DNA of 5,553 nt, taken from NCBI GenBank assembly GCA_007116995.1, contig SKHL01000303.1, forward strand, positions 1-5,553, written 5' to 3'. Below the pieces are notes generated by a model. That model saw nothing but the letters and a program-made list of their open reading frames with translations, made no database searches and had not been told where the DNA came from. Made by a program: the position numbers and the translations under genes. This document shows, in pieces, positions 5,264 to 5,553 of the stretch; within the stretch, counting starts at the first letter, position 1, and every line of letters begins with the position of its first letter. This DNA is from Limnochordia bacterium. GTDB lineage: Bacteria; Bacillota; Limnochordia; Darwinibacteriales; DTU012.

Positions 5264-5553
5264 ATGAAGCCAACCATGGAAGAAGTTGCAGCCTATGCCA
5301 AGGTATCTCGAGCTACTGTTTCTAGAGTGCTGAGTGACAGCTCAAAGGTGAGTCCTGACAAACGCCAAATCGTGCTAGATGCCATTGATCACCTAAACTA
5401 TCAGCCCCATAAAAAGCCTGCTCAAGCTCCTTCGGTTACCCTTGGGATGATTTCTAAACGATTGCGTGATCCCTTCTATGCTAGGATCTTAGAGGGGTTA
5501 CAGGGGGCTTGTAAGTTACAAAAAGTTCTTCTATCCATAGATGATCCACAAGA
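5264..5553 (+). CDS. LacI-family transcriptional regulator, N-terminal part (3' end off the window)
   Basis: The visible 96 residues start a LacI/GalR-type repressor. Residues 1-49 are the helix-turn-helix headpiece: MKPTMEEVAAYAKVS, recognition helix RATVSRVLSDSSKVS, then KRQIVLDAIDHLNYQP. Residues ~57-96 begin the periplasmic-binding-protein-like ligand domain (VTLGMISKRLRDPFYARILEGLQGAC). The linker is odd: after YQP the usual N-x-x-A-R-x-L hinge helix is replaced by HKKPAQAPSVT, about three residues shorter and rich in proline. ATG 5264 is chosen because the frame upstream has no ATG, GTG or TTG before the TAA at 5183 and the N-terminus fits the family; ATG 5276 is the alternative. There is no clear Shine-Dalgarno site. 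The ligand, probably a sugar or related metabolite, cannot be told from this part. Confidence 0.9.
   Translation, partial: MKPTMEEVAAYAKVSRATVSRVLSDSSKVSPDKRQIVLDAIDHLNYQPHKKPAQAPSVTLGMISKRLRDPFYARILEGLQGACKLQKVLLSIDDPQ

Noticed and set aside
5045..5277. Minus-strand frames of 60-70 codons over the lysA-lacI gap
   Set aside because: They read through the lysA terminator, promoter and palindromes and show no recognisable protein features.

Overview
The window reads as an ordinary chromosomal stretch from a low-to-middle GC Gram-positive bacterium, most likely Bacillota and clostridia-like. The grounds are moderate GC, good purine-rich Shine-Dalgarno sites on two genes, sigma-A-type promoters, a GTG start, and the mix of CarB, TrmB-type and LacI-type proteins. 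The species cannot be named from the sequence. All five genes are on the + strand. I see no tRNA, rRNA, CRISPR array, insertion sequence, phage gene or attachment site.

Layout. (1) 2-2059: the C-terminal ~685 codons of carB, the large subunit of carbamoyl-phosphate synthase; its N-terminal synthetase half lies off the left edge. (2) 2060-2156: a 97-base gap with a small palindrome and no convincing terminator or promoter, so the next gene may be read through from carB. (3) 2157-2906: a complete HAD-IIB (Cof-like) phosphatase of unknown substrate. (4) 2907-3092: an intergenic region with a perfect 13-bp inverted repeat, a good promoter (TAGACA-17-TATAGT) and an 8-bp inverted repeat laid over the -10 and start region. 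(5) 3093-3797: a TrmB-family regulator. (6) 3800-5071: a PLP-dependent decarboxylase of the diaminopimelate decarboxylase (LysA) family, starting two bases after the regulator stop. (7) 5072-5263: a Rho-independent terminator, a LacI-type palindrome, a promoter (TTGCAA-17-TAAAAT) and a leader with mini-ORFs. (8) 5264 to the right edge: the N-terminal 96 codons of a LacI-family regulator.

How the genes fit together. The clear functional unit is trmB-lysA: one promoter, near-overlapping genes and one terminator. I infer that the regulator controls itself and the last step of lysine synthesis, with the inverted repeat over the promoter as a candidate operator. No lysine riboswitch fits in the short leader (about 50 bases). 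carB feeds pyrimidine and arginine synthesis; its link to the HAD phosphatase is only positional. The lacI gene starts a separate unit whose targets lie outside the window.

I found no clear new multi-gene system. The points most worth a second look are the altered PLP-site residues of the LysA-like enzyme, the TrmB-lysA pairing with its candidate operator, the LacI protein lacking the usual hinge-helix motif, and the lacI start that has no Shine-Dalgarno site but is preceded by mini-ORFs ending at its start codon.
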